Shown here piece after piece: positions 15,543 through 24,393 of a stretch of DNA of 64,000 nucleotides. The position numbers and the translations under genes are program-made. The stretch is from JACCTI01 sp038237435. GTDB lineage: Bacteria; Verrucomicrobiota; Verrucomicrobiia; Chthoniobacterales; UBA10450. Below the pieces are notes generated by a model. It had not been told where the DNA came from. It saw nothing but the letters and a program-made list of their open reading frames with translations, and did no database searches. The stretch covers positions 363,084 through 427,083 of the forward strand of contig JBBRYT010000002.1 in assembly GCA_038237435.1 (NCBI GenBank), read 5' to 3'. How positions within the stretch are numbered: the first letter of the stretch is position 1; each line of letters begins with the position of its first letter.

Positions 15543-16772
15543 TTACTCACACGCTCCTTCTTTGGGGCATCGCAGTCGCTCCATTAAGTCTGTTGCTATT
15601 CGTTTAGCTTGCTCCTGAGAAAAGGCCGTGGTGCGGTAGGTCACGCACATGGAAAGGCGATCGCGGATAGTCGTGAGTGTGAATAGCAGAGGCAAGAGCG
15701 GGCCGACGGGCGAGATGCGAAAGTAATCCAGCACGGTCGCGCGATCAGGCAGAGTCTCTTTCTCCTTATCGGCCCAGGAACCAGTCAGGTTAACGTTCGA
15801 GATGCCGGCGAGTAAGGGTAAGCCTTTCTGGAAAAGCTGAGCTTTATCTTGTGCGCGCGGAGACCTATCCCAAAACCAGCGCGTTATTCGCAGACTCCAA
15901 ATAAACTGAAGCGCTCGCGCCGCGTTTTTGCTGGCCGAGGTCTCGCGCGTGGTAGCAGCGACCAACTCAGGTAACGAGCGCATTTCGGGGCGGTCATGCA
16001 CGACGATGAAATAGCCGACGTAAAATCCGAAAACGTCGTCAAGGTTCTCGTGGCAAAAGGGTCTCAGATCGACGGCGGTTGCAATGGCGACGCGATCCCG
16101 CTTCGACTTCCGTTGCTTCGCTGTAAATTTGCCCATTACTTGAGCCGCCGTCGCGATAAAAACATCGTTCACGGTCGCCCCGTGTTCTCTGGCGAAGACG
16201 CGGATGCGATCGATCGCGCCATCCGGAAAAGGACTGAAAAAAAAACCGGTCCCGAAGTCTAAGGGGTCGCGCAAATGAATCCGATGAGCCCGGCGGTGAC
16301 GGAGATAACTGCGCACGCTGAAGGAGAGCGCACGGAACTGCCTAACAAGTCCTAGCCCTTGGAAGGTATCGCGATAAGAAGCTACTCGTAGTGGCGGCAG
16401 AGTTACAGCTAGGTCGCCATAGCCAACAAAGACGCGCTGCATGAGTGCGCGGAGCGAAGGACTATCGGCGAACCAGTGATCATAGATCACGCCGAACAAG
16501 TAGCTATCAAGATGATCTACTAAGACAAACGCTCTTAGTGGCACGGCTTCGGGCGCGAAGGAGAGGTTCAGCTCCTGTTGTATTTTGGTATCAAGTGCAA
16601 GAGTAGTTACTTGGATTACTGCCCGCTCTTCTATCCCCAGTGTCGCTAAGACCTCATTAAGTGCCGCGCGCCATTTCTCTACATCTGCCACGCCGGATAC
16701 ACGCATAACGTGACCCGCATTGTAAGGCGCGAGCGCGGTCCATTGCCGCATCAGTTGCTGGAAGTCGTTCAA
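15543..16772 (-). CDS. Condensation-domain-like acyltransferase
   Basis: A 409-residue protein with the fold of CoA- or carrier-dependent acyltransferases (condensation domain, PapA and wax ester synthase relatives). The key motif appears as YDHWFADS near residue 118, a form of HHxxxDG in which the second His aligns but the final Gly is Ser. A second landmark, VNDVFIATAAQVMGKF near residue 210, matches the usual hydrophobic core helix, and DLRPF is present near residue 245. It would transfer an acyl or peptidyl group in the cytoplasm. It is the last gene of a minus-strand set; its start overlaps the stop of the preceding methyltransferase-like gene by 4 bases. The substrate is unknown. Confidence 0.7.
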   Translation of the reverse strand: MNDFQQLMRQWTALAPYNAGHVMRVSGVADVEKWRAALNEVLATLGIEERAVIQVTTLALDTKIQQELNLSFAPEAVPLRAFVLVDHLDSYLFGVIYDHWFADSPSLRALMQRVFVGYGDLAVTLPPLRVASYRDTFQGLGLVRQFRALSFSVRSYLRHRRAHRIHLRDPLDFGTGFFFSPFPDGAIDRIRVFAREHGATVNDVFIATAAQVMGKFTAKQRKSKRDRVAIATAVDLRPFCHENLDDVFGFYVGYFIVVHDRPEMRSLPELVAATTRETSASKNAARALQFIWSLRITRWFWDRSPRAQDKAQLFQKGLPLLAGISNVNLTGSWADKEKETLPDRATVLDYFRISPVGPLLPLLFTLTTIRDRLSMCVTYRTTAFSQEQAKRIATDLMERLRCPKEGACE

Positions 16773-17374
16773 GTGTTAGTTGCGCGCGGGAAAAACCGGC
16801 CTACTCGCTGCGAGTAAGCTGCATAGGCGTCGCCGTGCTTCGTTAGAAGATACGCTTCTTCGCGGCGCGCTTCGAATTGCAGGCAAGCGATATGCACGAT
16901 AGCAATGAGCAGCATCGCCATTGTAGGTCTCGTGGCTAGGGTGCCGAGCACGAGAAGGATCGACAACGTATAAATAGGATGGCGAACAATTCGGAATGGT
17001 CCGCTGAAAATTAGCTGCGTTTTTTCTTTTGGGTCGATACCTATCCGCCAAGACCTACCCATCTCACGCCAACAAGAGAGGGTAGCGATGGTAGCAATGA
17101 CGCAGACTGCTGCTCCGACAAAACCCACTACCGTCCAGGCCGAGCTGTGGAGCAAGTGGTGAGACTTACTGCGCAAGGCCAGCCACGGTTGAACGCACCA
17201 AGCTATGATGGTTGGAATCCATAGGACTCGAATCCATCGTCCCACTCGCTCACGCGGAATCAGGTTAACGCCGTGCGCTTCTTGGCGAGTAAAGCGAAGC
17301 GCCTTACGAACGACCGTGCCCCAATAAAGCAGTAGGCAACAGGCCGCGATCAACGGTGGCCGACGCTGGAACAT
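16769..17374 (-). CDS. Isoprenylcysteine methyltransferase-like membrane protein
   Basis: A 201-residue inner-membrane protein with about five hydrophobic segments. The C-terminal half holds the ICMT/PEMT signature: GPFRIVRHPIYTLSILLVLG near residue 135, then FEARREEAYLLTKHGDAYAA and a final YSQRVGRFFP. Family members methylate lipid, isoprenyl or small hydrophobic acceptors with SAM at the membrane. It overlaps the next gene by 4 bases and abuts the hydrolase gene, so it is probably translated as part of a unit with the acyltransferase. It is an intact relative of the broken gene at 8.7-9.2 kb. Confidence 0.8.
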   Translation of the reverse strand: MFQRRPPLIAACCLLLYWGTVVRKALRFTRQEAHGVNLIPRERVGRWIRVLWIPTIIAWCVQPWLALRSKSHHLLHSSAWTVVGFVGAAVCVIATIATLSCWREMGRSWRIGIDPKEKTQLIFSGPFRIVRHPIYTLSILLVLGTLATRPTMAMLLIAIVHIACLQFEARREEAYLLTKHGDAYAAYSQRVGRFFPRATNT

Positions 17375-18058
17375 TCAACGCTTTTTCCGCGGACAAGCTT
17401 TCGCGATTTCAGCAAGGACCATGTCCTGAACTCCTTTGATTTTGGCGATGTTGAAGTGATTGATGACGTGAGTGTCGAAGCCAACCTCGGTTCCGCGCAG
17501 GTTGATATTCTCCACCAAGGTCCTACTTGGGTTGACAGCGTGCACCTTTATTCCGCGAAAAGCCGGCACTGCGTCGAGGCCGGGATGACTCTTAAAGATA
17601 TTGACGCAGTGTTTCACGTTCGGAGGAACCGAAGGCGGAGCAGTGGGATCGATGAGAATGAGAAGATCCACCGGCACGTTTCCTTGATTGAGTCTTTTCG
17701 CCACTCGGATTTGATCGTCGGAGCCGATGGAATGACCGACCAGGATGAGCGGCCCCGACCAGCGACCGGCCTCATGTTCCGTTCGGATAAAAGCGGCGAG
17801 CTTCTTCCATTCCGGGTTGCCCAGAGAAGTCGCTTGCACACCTAGCTCCGAGTCCACGCGCCGTGCGATGACATCCATGCCTCGGCTCCAAATGCCGAGC
17901 CATCCGAGGATGCAATAGACGTGGCCTTCGCGAGTGAAACGCGTTTTTTGTGCGGCTTGTATCGGCGTGAGTTGCGCGGCGGAGCGGCCGGTGATGTCGA
18001 CGCAACTGGTCAAGGAAAGAAGCGAAACGATAACGATAAGAGAGCGGGATAAGAACAT
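17375..18058 (-). CDS. Lipoprotein with alpha/beta-hydrolase fold
   Basis: A 227-residue protein with a lipoprotein signal (MFLSRSLIVIVSLLSLTSC, lipobox LTSC). The nucleophile elbow GHSIGS lies near residue 108 within LILVGHSIGSDDQIRVA. An Asp in LILIDPTAPPS near residue 137 is a candidate acid, and the His in FDTHVINHFNI near residue 200 completes a Ser-Asp-His triad. It would act as an esterase, lipase or thioesterase on the periplasmic side of a membrane. One GCCTAACGAGT word (18072-18082) lies 13 bases upstream of the start. It adjoins the methyltransferase-like gene with no gap. Confidence 0.7.
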   Translation of the reverse strand: MFLSRSLIVIVSLLSLTSCVDITGRSAAQLTPIQAAQKTRFTREGHVYCILGWLGIWSRGMDVIARRVDSELGVQATSLGNPEWKKLAAFIRTEHEAGRWSGPLILVGHSIGSDDQIRVAKRLNQGNVPVDLLILIDPTAPPSVPPNVKHCVNIFKSHPGLDAVPAFRGIKVHAVNPSRTLVENINLRGTEVGFDTHVINHFNIAKIKGVQDMVLAEIAKACPRKKR

Positions 18059-18141
18059 CGGAAATGCAGTTGCCTAACGAGTGGCGGAAATTATGTGAGT
18101 CTGGCTGAGGTTGACAAATTTTTTTGCGACGATCGAAAACG

Positions 18142-19515
18142 CTAAGACAAACCATCGATGTTTGCGCCGACACTTTTGGCAAGCCTCAAATTCATGCGGA
18201 TGGGATCGGAAATGTTTTTCGGTTTTTGCGGATGGAGATTGAAGAACAACGACATGAGTCCGGAACGCCGGGCGACGCGAATAGGAATGCCGGCTCGCCA
18301 AATGGCCAGCGCGGTTTTCCAGGTAGGCGCAAAGAAAATCGCCGCATTAAATTTGGCGGTGCGCTGAATCTCTGAGGTAAGAGCGAACGACGATTCGCGG
18401 TTGTATTCGATAACTCGATTGATGGCGGAAGTATCGCGCCAGACATCCGCACAATCGCGCGGACTAAGGACGGCTAGCCACGTATCGGGCCGACCTTGTT
18501 GGATGGCGCGGACCGCGGGGAGCGTGGCCGCGGCGGCTGCGCGTGTGTGTGGCGAGACGATCAGAATCCGAAACGGGACGAGCTTGGTTCGATCCAAATC
18601 CGGCGGCAAAAAAACTCGGCGTTGATCGCGCGTAAAAAGGAAACCAGGCCGGTCTGCTTTCCATCGATTGTGCGCCCACAACCAATCGGCGGGTGAGCGC
18701 CTCACCATTTCTTCGAGGAGGCGGTTGATGCGAGCAGTGAAGAGTTCGGCCTCGCCGTCTGCGGGCGGGAAGACAGGGTCGAGAATAGTTATTTTCCATC
18801 TGGCTCGGCCAATCGTCTCAATGGCGATTGGCACCACAGGAACTTCAGTGCGGATCGACAGCGTAGCCGCAAGCGTAGAGGAGGACGCGAGCCTGCCGAA
18901 GAGCGGTGTGCGGAGTCCCGCGCGACCAGCGCCTTGATCGATCAGCAATCCGACGACGCCACCATCACGAAGAAAACGCACGCACTTGAGCAAGTCGTTA
19001 TGCCGGTCGAAGAGCGTCGTTCCAGATCCCGCGCGCGTCTTTCGCAAGTGACGGTCAAGATAAGGATTGTAGAGGCGCCGATAAACAGCCCCGAAGCGAT
19101 ACTCCGGAATTTTCTCTACGAGATGGCTGAACAGTTCCCAACAACTGAGATGACCAATCAGCGCCAGCCAGCCGATGCGCGGTCGTTCCTCCGGAATATT
19201 TGCGGTCACGCGTTCCCAGATTTTTTCGCTCGGCATGGTCGAGGCTTTGAGGCCGGCGAGAAAATTTGCGCCGAGGAGTTGGAAATGTTTTCGATTAACT
19301 GCGCGGAGCTGCGGTTCCGACATTTCCGCGCCGAAGACGAGCCGAAGATTTGCCAGCGCCATCATGCGGCGTTTTCGCAATAATCGATAAGCGAGTTCGC
19401 CGCTTATTTGTCCGATGACGAAAGCGCCGTCGAGTGGAAGAAGCCCGAGAAGGCCTTCGCAAAAACGCAGAGACAGATAGGAACAAAAATGCCAGAGGCG
19501 AAGCGCGAGTTCCAT
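18142..19515 (-). CDS. Fusion of LpxL-type acyltransferase and half a GT9 glycosyltransferase
   Basis: About 457 residues. The ATG at 19515 (MELALRLWHF) is chosen because the acyltransferase begins there; upstream codons overlap the divergent promoter. Residues 1-300 are a lipid A-type lysophospholipid acyltransferase with the HX4E motif in LIGHLSCWELF, LRDGGVVGLLIDQ and WLWAHNRWK. From about residue 310 (FRILIVSPHTRAAAAATLPA) the protein becomes the N-terminal Rossmann half of a GT9 heptosyltransferase, to IPIRVARRSG. The C-terminal nucleotide-sugar half of GT9 is missing. This joining of two lipopolysaccharide enzyme parts is unusual. It could acylate a membrane lipid, with the GT9 half for binding only. 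It is divergent from the P450 gene. Confidence 0.75.
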   Translation of the reverse strand: MELALRLWHFCSYLSLRFCEGLLGLLPLDGAFVIGQISGELAYRLLRKRRMMALANLRLVFGAEMSEPQLRAVNRKHFQLLGANFLAGLKASTMPSEKIWERVTANIPEERPRIGWLALIGHLSCWELFSHLVEKIPEYRFGAVYRRLYNPYLDRHLRKTRAGSGTTLFDRHNDLLKCVRFLRDGGVVGLLIDQGAGRAGLRTPLFGRLASSSTLAATLSIRTEVPVVPIAIETIGRARWKITILDPVFPPADGEAELFTARINRLLEEMVRRSPADWLWAHNRWKADRPGFLFTRDQRRVFLPPDLDRTKLVPFRILIVSPHTRAAAAATLPAVRAIQQGRPDTWLAVLSPRDCADVWRDTSAINRVIEYNRESSFALTSEIQRTAKFNAAIFFAPTWKTALAIWRAGIPIRVARRSGLMSLFFNLHPQKPKNISDPIRMNLRLAKSVGANIDGLS

Positions 19516-19597
19516 TAGTGGTGGGCCGAATATTTTCTTGTGTGAGAGATTTCGCGAGCCGCCTGTCGCACCTTCAGATAAAGGAAAGCGTGCTCGA
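19516..19597. promoter_or_regulatory. Divergent promoter region of the acyl biosynthesis cluster
   Basis: These 82 bases separate two divergent starts (19515 minus, 19598 plus) and must hold at least one promoter. I see no strong palindrome or consensus -35/-10 pair, so the call rests on geometry. Confidence 0.35.
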
Positions 19598-20917
19598 ATG
19601 ACAACGTCTCTCCTGCCTGATCCAATCGCGGCCTCGCCCAGCTCGCTGCTTTTCGGCATGCGCAGCGATCCGCTGAAATTTTTTACGACGCTGGCGCACG
19701 ATCACGGAGACATTGTTCGATTTCGTCTGGGCGATCACGAGCATGATCTCTATCTGCTGAATCATCCCGATTACATCCGTGACGTGCTCGTGACGCAGGA
19801 TCGCAATTTCACGAAATGGTTCGCCGTCGATCGAATCAAGGAAGTGCTCGGCGAAGGATTATTCGTTAGCGAAGGCGAATTCCATCGACGGCAGCGGCGC
19901 CTTTCGCAACCGGCCTTTCACGGAGAACGCATCGCCACTTACGCCGAGCAGATGGTGTCGCTGGCTGTGCAATTGCGCGAGCGTTGGAAAGACGGTGCGG
20001 TGTTCGACATCTGCCGCGAAATGAACTGGCTCGCGATGATGATCGTGGGCAGCACGTTGTTCGGAGCGAACGTCGAGTCGGACAGCGAAGAGATCCGCGC
20101 TGCTCTAGATGAGATCCTCGAGCAATTCGAGCGCTCTATTCTCCCTCATGCCGAGCGCGAAGATTTCGAAAAGGCTTTGCAACGGCTCGATGCTGCTGTT
20201 TACCGCATCATCCAGGAAAGGCGCGCGAGCGGCGAAGATCGTGGCGATCTCCTTTCGATGCTGTTGCTCGCGCAGGATGGGGAAGGCGATGGCGCGAGAA
20301 TGAGCGACCTGCAATTGCGCGATGAAGCGATGACGATTTTCCTCGCGGGCCATGAGACTTCTGCCAATGCGATGTCCTGGACGTGGTATCTGCTTTCGCA
20401 ACATCCAGAGTGGGAAAAAAAATTTCATGAGGAAGTCGACCGACAACTTGGTGGGCGTGAACCAGGCATCGGCGATGTGATGGAGCTTGCAGTGACGGGA
20501 CGAATATTCGCGGAAGCGCTCCGTCTTTATCCGCCACTCTGGGCCATCGGTCGCCGCGCGATGGTGGAATGCCAAATCGGACCGTACGCAATTCCGGCTG
20601 GCTCTGTTGTCATTCTTTCGTCGTTCGTCACGCAGCGCGATCCGCGCTGGTTTCCGGACCCGTTGCATTTCGATCCGGAACGATGGCTGCCTGCGGCGAA
20701 ATTGGAGCGGCCACGTTTTTCTTACTTCCCATTTTCGGCCGGCAGCCGTTCATGTCTCGGTGAAGCATTCGCCTCAACGGAAGGCATCCTTTGTCTCGCC
20801 ACTATCGCGCAGAAGTGGAAATTCCGTCTGGCCCCAGACGCGCAGATTGCGCTGCAACCGCAGCTAACTCTCCGCGCGCGTCACGGAATCAAGATGCGCG
20901 CCGAAGCGCGCGTTTGA
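19598..20917 (+). CDS. Cytochrome P450
   Basis: A 439-residue soluble haem monooxygenase. The ATG at 19598 (MTTSLLPDP) fits the family's proline-rich start better than an upstream in-frame codon. All hallmarks are present: the I-helix oxygen-activation motif FLAGHETSA near residue 250, the K-helix ExxR in FAEALRLYPP near residue 308, the PERF-like FDPERW and the haem loop FSAGSRSCLGEAFA with Cys near residue 386. It needs a reductase partner, not encoded here. Its place just before an acyl carrier protein and a ketosynthase suggests that it oxidises a carrier-bound or fatty acyl chain, an inference from context. Confidence 0.92.
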   Translation: MTTSLLPDPIAASPSSLLFGMRSDPLKFFTTLAHDHGDIVRFRLGDHEHDLYLLNHPDYIRDVLVTQDRNFTKWFAVDRIKEVLGEGLFVSEGEFHRRQRRLSQPAFHGERIATYAEQMVSLAVQLRERWKDGAVFDICREMNWLAMMIVGSTLFGANVESDSEEIRAALDEILEQFERSILPHAEREDFEKALQRLDAAVYRIIQERRASGEDRGDLLSMLLLAQDGEGDGARMSDLQLRDEAMTIFLAGHETSANAMSWTWYLLSQHPEWEKKFHEEVDRQLGGREPGIGDVMELAVTGRIFAEALRLYPPLWAIGRRAMVECQIGPYAIPAGSVVILSSFVTQRDPRWFPDPLHFDPERWLPAAKLERPRFSYFPFSAGSRSCLGEAFASTEGILCLATIAQKWKFRLAPDAQIALQPQLTLRARHGIKMRAEARV

Positions 20918-20954
20918 TTTCAAAGCCCCTCGCGCAGAGTATCACCCTCCCGCC

Positions 20955-21326
20955 ATGCCTGCCGAACTTACTGCCGAGGAAATCGAGAAGCTCAAGCACG
21001 ACTTCCGCCGCTGCCGCGAAGGCACACCGGAGGCGATCATCAACCTGCGTCGCAGCCAGGACTCATCTTTGATTCCAGAGATCTTGCGCGGAATTGTTTG
21101 GCGTTATGTGCGGCCGGAAGCGCGCGAGCAGGTAGAACAGGCATCATTCGATGCGCCGCTTTCTTCGCTGGGAATGGACTCGCTCATGATGCTCGAAGTG
21201 GTGCTCGATGTGCAGGACGCACTCGACATTACAGTCGAGGACGAAGAACTGAGAAAGGTGAAGACCTTCGGTGATGTCAGCGAACTCTTGAGGCAACGAT
21301 TCACGGCCGTCCACAAAGCCGCTTGA
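20955..21326 (+). CDS. Acyl carrier protein with N-terminal extension
   Basis: A 123-residue protein whose C-terminal 75 residues are an acyl carrier protein: SLGMDSLMMLEVVLDVQDAL carries the phosphopantetheine Ser in DSL near residue 76, and ITVEDEELRKVKTFGDVSELL is the usual helix 3. The first 45 residues (LTAEEIEKLKHDFRRCREGTPE...) are an added helical segment not found in housekeeping AcpP of about 78 residues, so this is a dedicated carrier. It lies 37 bases after the P450 gene and 35 bases before the ketosynthase gene, a tight three-gene unit. Confidence 0.88.
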   Translation: MPAELTAEEIEKLKHDFRRCREGTPEAIINLRRSQDSSLIPEILRGIVWRYVRPEAREQVEQASFDAPLSSLGMDSLMMLEVVLDVQDALDITVEDEELRKVKTFGDVSELLRQRFTAVHKAA

Positions 21327-21361
21327 CCGCGACGGTCCGTTAACTCGGTAGATTGAGCGTG

Positions 21362-22651
21362 ATGCCCCCGCAGACTTTGCAAAACCCGAGACGCGTCGTC
21401 GTCACCGGCCTCGGTTTCATTACCAGCATCGGGAATAATCGCGAACAAGTGTTGACCAGCCTGCGCGAACTTCGCTCCGGCATTGAGTATTACCCGGAAC
21501 TCGAACGCTCACGTGTTCCTGTTCGTCTCGCGGGATTGGTGAAGGGATTCAGTTTTCCTGAACTGCGTTCCGACGAATGGACCTATCCCGCCACTTACAA
21601 CATTCCCCGTGAGTATTTGCGCTCGATGGGGCCGAACGCTGTTTACGGATACTGCGCCATGCAACAAGCCATCAAGGAAGCGCAACTCCCGCCCGAGCTA
21701 GTTTCCCATCCGAGAACAGGAGTCATGTGTGCATCGGCCGGGTCACCCTGGCTGAGTTACGAGCATATGGAAATGATGCTGGAAAAAGGACCGCAGCGCT
21801 GCAATCCGATGGCGATGGTCGCGAGCATTTCTGGCACTTTGAACATGAATTTCGTGGCCTGCTTCGGCATCAAAGGTCATTCCCTCGGTTTCTCTAGCGC
21901 ATGTGCTTCCTCCGCGCACGCCCTGGGTGAAGCCTTCGATAGGATTCGTTTGAACCGGCAGGACATTGTCTTCGTCGCCGGCGCCGAGGACTGCAATCTC
22001 TTTAGTATCCTGCCTTTCGTTGGCACGCGTGCTTTAACTCTGCAAAGCGATCCCGCAGTCAGTCCCTGCGCCTTCGACAAAAAGCGCGACGGCTTTGTTG
22101 TGACTGGTGGTGCGGCGGTCCTTGTTCTGGAAGAACTGGAACACGCGCGACGACGCGGCGTTCCTATCCAATCGGAAGTGATAGGCTGGGGGGAAGCTTC
22201 CGATGGTTACAGCATTATGGCACCGGATCCGGAAGGTGATGGACTAGGACGAGCGATGGAAGCCGCCATTAACGAGGCGGGTATTTCGCCTGGTGAAGTT
22301 GATTACATCAACGCTCACGGAACTTCGACGCCACTAGGGGATGCCGCGGAAATTCGGGCAATCAAGCGAGTCTTCACCGATGACAAAGGTCCTTACGTCA
22401 GCAGCACTAAGTCTATTACTGGGCACGGCTTGTCCTTAGCCGGCGCGATGGAGGCCGGCTTTTGTTCCCTGGCATTGCAGGAGCGCTTTACTCCGGTCTC
22501 TGCCAATATCACCGAACTTGATCCTGAGTTTGCTTCAGTGTCGATAGTTAGCGCGCCAATCAAGCACGAGCCTCGCGTGGCAATGACTAACTCCAGTGGC
22601 TTTGGTGGAACTAACGTCAGCGCTATCCTTCGACACTGGGACGAAGGTTAG
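21362..22651 (+). CDS. Beta-ketoacyl-ACP synthase II (FabF-like)
   Basis: About 429 residues. ATG at 21362 is taken; TTG at 21353 and GTG at 21359 are in frame. It condenses malonyl-ACP with an acyl chain in the cytoplasm. The catalytic triad is complete: Cys in SACASSAHA (near 180), His in NAHGTSTPLGD (near 318) and His in SITGHGLSLAGAMEA (near 356), with the C-terminal GFGGTN. It is the third gene after P450 and ACP. An N-terminal insertion (FPELRSDEWTYPATYNIPREY) resembles ketosynthases of secondary pathways. A single FabF-like protein without a chain-length-factor partner suggests a short or single elongation. Confidence 0.88.
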   Translation: MPPQTLQNPRRVVVTGLGFITSIGNNREQVLTSLRELRSGIEYYPELERSRVPVRLAGLVKGFSFPELRSDEWTYPATYNIPREYLRSMGPNAVYGYCAMQQAIKEAQLPPELVSHPRTGVMCASAGSPWLSYEHMEMMLEKGPQRCNPMAMVASISGTLNMNFVACFGIKGHSLGFSSACASSAHALGEAFDRIRLNRQDIVFVAGAEDCNLFSILPFVGTRALTLQSDPAVSPCAFDKKRDGFVVTGGAAVLVLEELEHARRRGVPIQSEVIGWGEASDGYSIMAPDPEGDGLGRAMEAAINEAGISPGEVDYINAHGTSTPLGDAAEIRAIKRVFTDDKGPYVSSTKSITGHGLSLAGAMEAGFCSLALQERFTPVSANITELDPEFASVSIVSAPIKHEPRVAMTNSSGFGGTNVSAILRHWDEG

Positions 22652-22661
22652 GCAATATTGA

Positions 22662-22684
22662 ACACCTAACCACTCGTTAGGTGT
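22662..22684 (+). terminator. Hairpin between convergent genes, half built from the GCCTAACGAGT word
   Basis: ACACCTAAC and GTTAGGTGT form a perfect 9-bp stem around the loop CACTC. It sits between the ketosynthase stop (22651) and the stop of the opposing acyltransferase gene (22691), the right place for a bidirectional terminator. The right part, ACTCGTTAGG (22672-22681), is a reverse copy of the dispersed word. There is no T run on either side. Confidence 0.6.
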
Positions 22685-22690
22685 CGGTGA

Positions 22691-23812
22691 CTAGTCAGAC
22701 GCCCAATTTGTGTCGGGCCTCAGTGCAAGCCGATTTCGAAGGAGGAGGAAGGGACGTTCTACGGCCAGAAATAGAATCACTCCGACGAGGTAAATCAGGA
22801 CATGGACGAGTAAGATAGCTGAGAGAGACGTTGGCGCGAGATTGTAGCGGCTCGTAAGTTGAAGGCCGAAGTGAATGACTAGCTTGTGGCTCAAGTAGAC
22901 GCTGTAGGAGATGCCAGCGAAGAAGGCCGCGCCAGGGATATCGATACGACTAACGGACAGGCGCGGACTGACGACGCAGATTAGTAACGTGGCCATGCCG
23001 AAGGCGATGAGTGGAAATTGCCAGACGCAACCCGCAATGGTGAGATCGTTCTCGCCGAGGTAAAGGCCGTACGCGATGACTGATAGCCCGGGTGGCCAGA
23101 GCCAGGGTGCACAACTCGTTAGGCATTTCCACCAGACTGGTCGGAATTTTTCGATGGCCGCGAGCGTTACTCCGAAGACCAGCGGATCGAGTCGGCCCCA
23201 GGTCGGATAGTAGATCAGTCGTTGAAAGGCGCGGAAGGAGACGCTGCCCTCCGTGCCCAGATGCTGTGAGGCGAGGACTGCGCGCAAGACGAGCCCGCCC
23301 AAGACAATTACGCACGGAACGATGACAGGCGCGCGGCGCCACCTTTCAACAAGAAGAAGAAGGAAGGGAAGGAGGAGATAGAATTGGTCCTCCACCGCGA
23401 GCGACCAGGCGTGAGAGAAAGCAGTGCCGCCACGCAGGTCGATATTTTGCACCGATAGGAGGAACTTCCACAGCGGCGTGATTTCCGGATATTCCCGCAG
23501 AGCAGGAAGCGCAAAGTAGATCACGAGCACGACGAGATAAGCCGGCATGATCCGCAAGGCGCGTCGCGCGAAAAAGCGGCCCAGATTTAGCTTCCCGTCG
23601 CGCGCGAGCGATGCGAGCAGTTGTCCGCCAATCAGGTAACCGCTGAGAACGAAGAAGAGATCAACGCCGACCCAGCCGAACCGGCCCAGATCATACGGAA
23701 GTGCGAATCCGAAAAGTCCGATGTGATAAATGACCACCACGAGGATGGCCAGGGCGCGGAGAAAATCGAGACCCGGCTGCCGCTTTCGATTAGTGAAGCG
23801 CGGGTCAATCAT
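22691..23812 (-). CDS. Acyltransferase 3 (OafA/YrhL-like) membrane protein
   Basis: A 373-residue inner-membrane acyltransferase with about ten hydrophobic helices. The start, PGLDFLRALAILVVVIYHIG, has the catalytic His in the first helix, followed by GVDLFFVLSGYLIGG and FFARRALRIMPAY, the standard signature. HAWSLAVEDQFYLLLP near residue 140 is also diagnostic. The family moves acetyl or other acyl groups from the cytoplasm onto exported sugars, antibiotics or lipids. It converges on the ketosynthase gene and closes the acyl-type cluster. It carries one GCCTAACGAGT word (23115-23123). Confidence 0.88.
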   Translation of the reverse strand: MIDPRFTNRKRQPGLDFLRALAILVVVIYHIGLFGFALPYDLGRFGWVGVDLFFVLSGYLIGGQLLASLARDGKLNLGRFFARRALRIMPAYLVVLVIYFALPALREYPEITPLWKFLLSVQNIDLRGGTAFSHAWSLAVEDQFYLLLPFLLLLVERWRRAPVIVPCVIVLGGLVLRAVLASQHLGTEGSVSFRAFQRLIYYPTWGRLDPLVFGVTLAAIEKFRPVWWKCLTSCAPWLWPPGLSVIAYGLYLGENDLTIAGCVWQFPLIAFGMATLLICVVSPRLSVSRIDIPGAAFFAGISYSVYLSHKLVIHFGLQLTSRYNLAPTSLSAILLVHVLIYLVGVILFLAVERPFLLLRNRLALRPDTNWASD

Positions 23813-23902
23813 GCGAATAAGGCATCGACCCTAATACGCAACAACGGTTGCCATTCTTGCAGAAACTCAGAGGCGGCGCGAACAGCGCGCGACCTCACGC
23901 TA

Positions 23903-24324
23903 CTATTCTCGCGGAACCGCCTTAGCTTCGACGGGCGGCCGGGGGAAATTCGCCTTTAGCCATCGCAACGCTTCGTCGCGCTCGCGCGAAACGTGCGTGT
24001 TCCAGCCCAGATCGCCGATGCGACCTTCCCAAGTCTTCGCCAGTTCGTAGAAGTCGTCCCCCGGCGCGACGATAACGACGACGGCGTCGGGTCGATAGGT
24101 GGCGACAAGCCGGTCCCGCTCGGTTATGCGATCGAGATGCTCCGGGCTGATTGCAGATCAGTCGCCTCCGAAAGATCTACAAATTCATAAGAAAAATTCC
24201 GCGTGTTTTTGACCAGCTCAAACGCTGCGTGGCACGCTTGCACGAATTCGTCACCGGTCACAAGACCAGTTCCGGTATGGACAATACCGACGAAGTCCTC
24301 TGTGGTTTCCGTGCGTATTGGCAT
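23903..24324 (-). pseudogene. Unknown conserved protein, frameshifted
   Basis: The first part (MPIRTETTEDFVGIVHTGTG, then DEFVQACHAAFELVKNTRNF and EFVDLSEATDLQ) stops early at 24124. Changing frame at about 24150 lets it run on through SPEHLDRITERDRLVATYRP, VVVIVAPGDDFYELAKTWEG and DEALRWLKANF to a stop at 23903. The joined 140-residue product has an alternating beta-alpha pattern like a STAS-type or response-regulator-like domain, but I cannot name the family. The second half clearly keeps coding character. It is disrupted or carries an assembly indel. Confidence 0.55.
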
Positions 24325-24393
24325 GAGACCCGTCCCGCCGGCAACGTTCGTTATCGCGGGCCAGGTGGCCAGCAAAAAGTCGGAGAGCGTCGA

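Noticed and set aside
22662..22684. Attachment site or CRISPR-like repeat
   Set aside because: A single hairpin between convergent genes without repeated spacers; a terminator explains it better. No CRISPR array was seen anywhere in the window.
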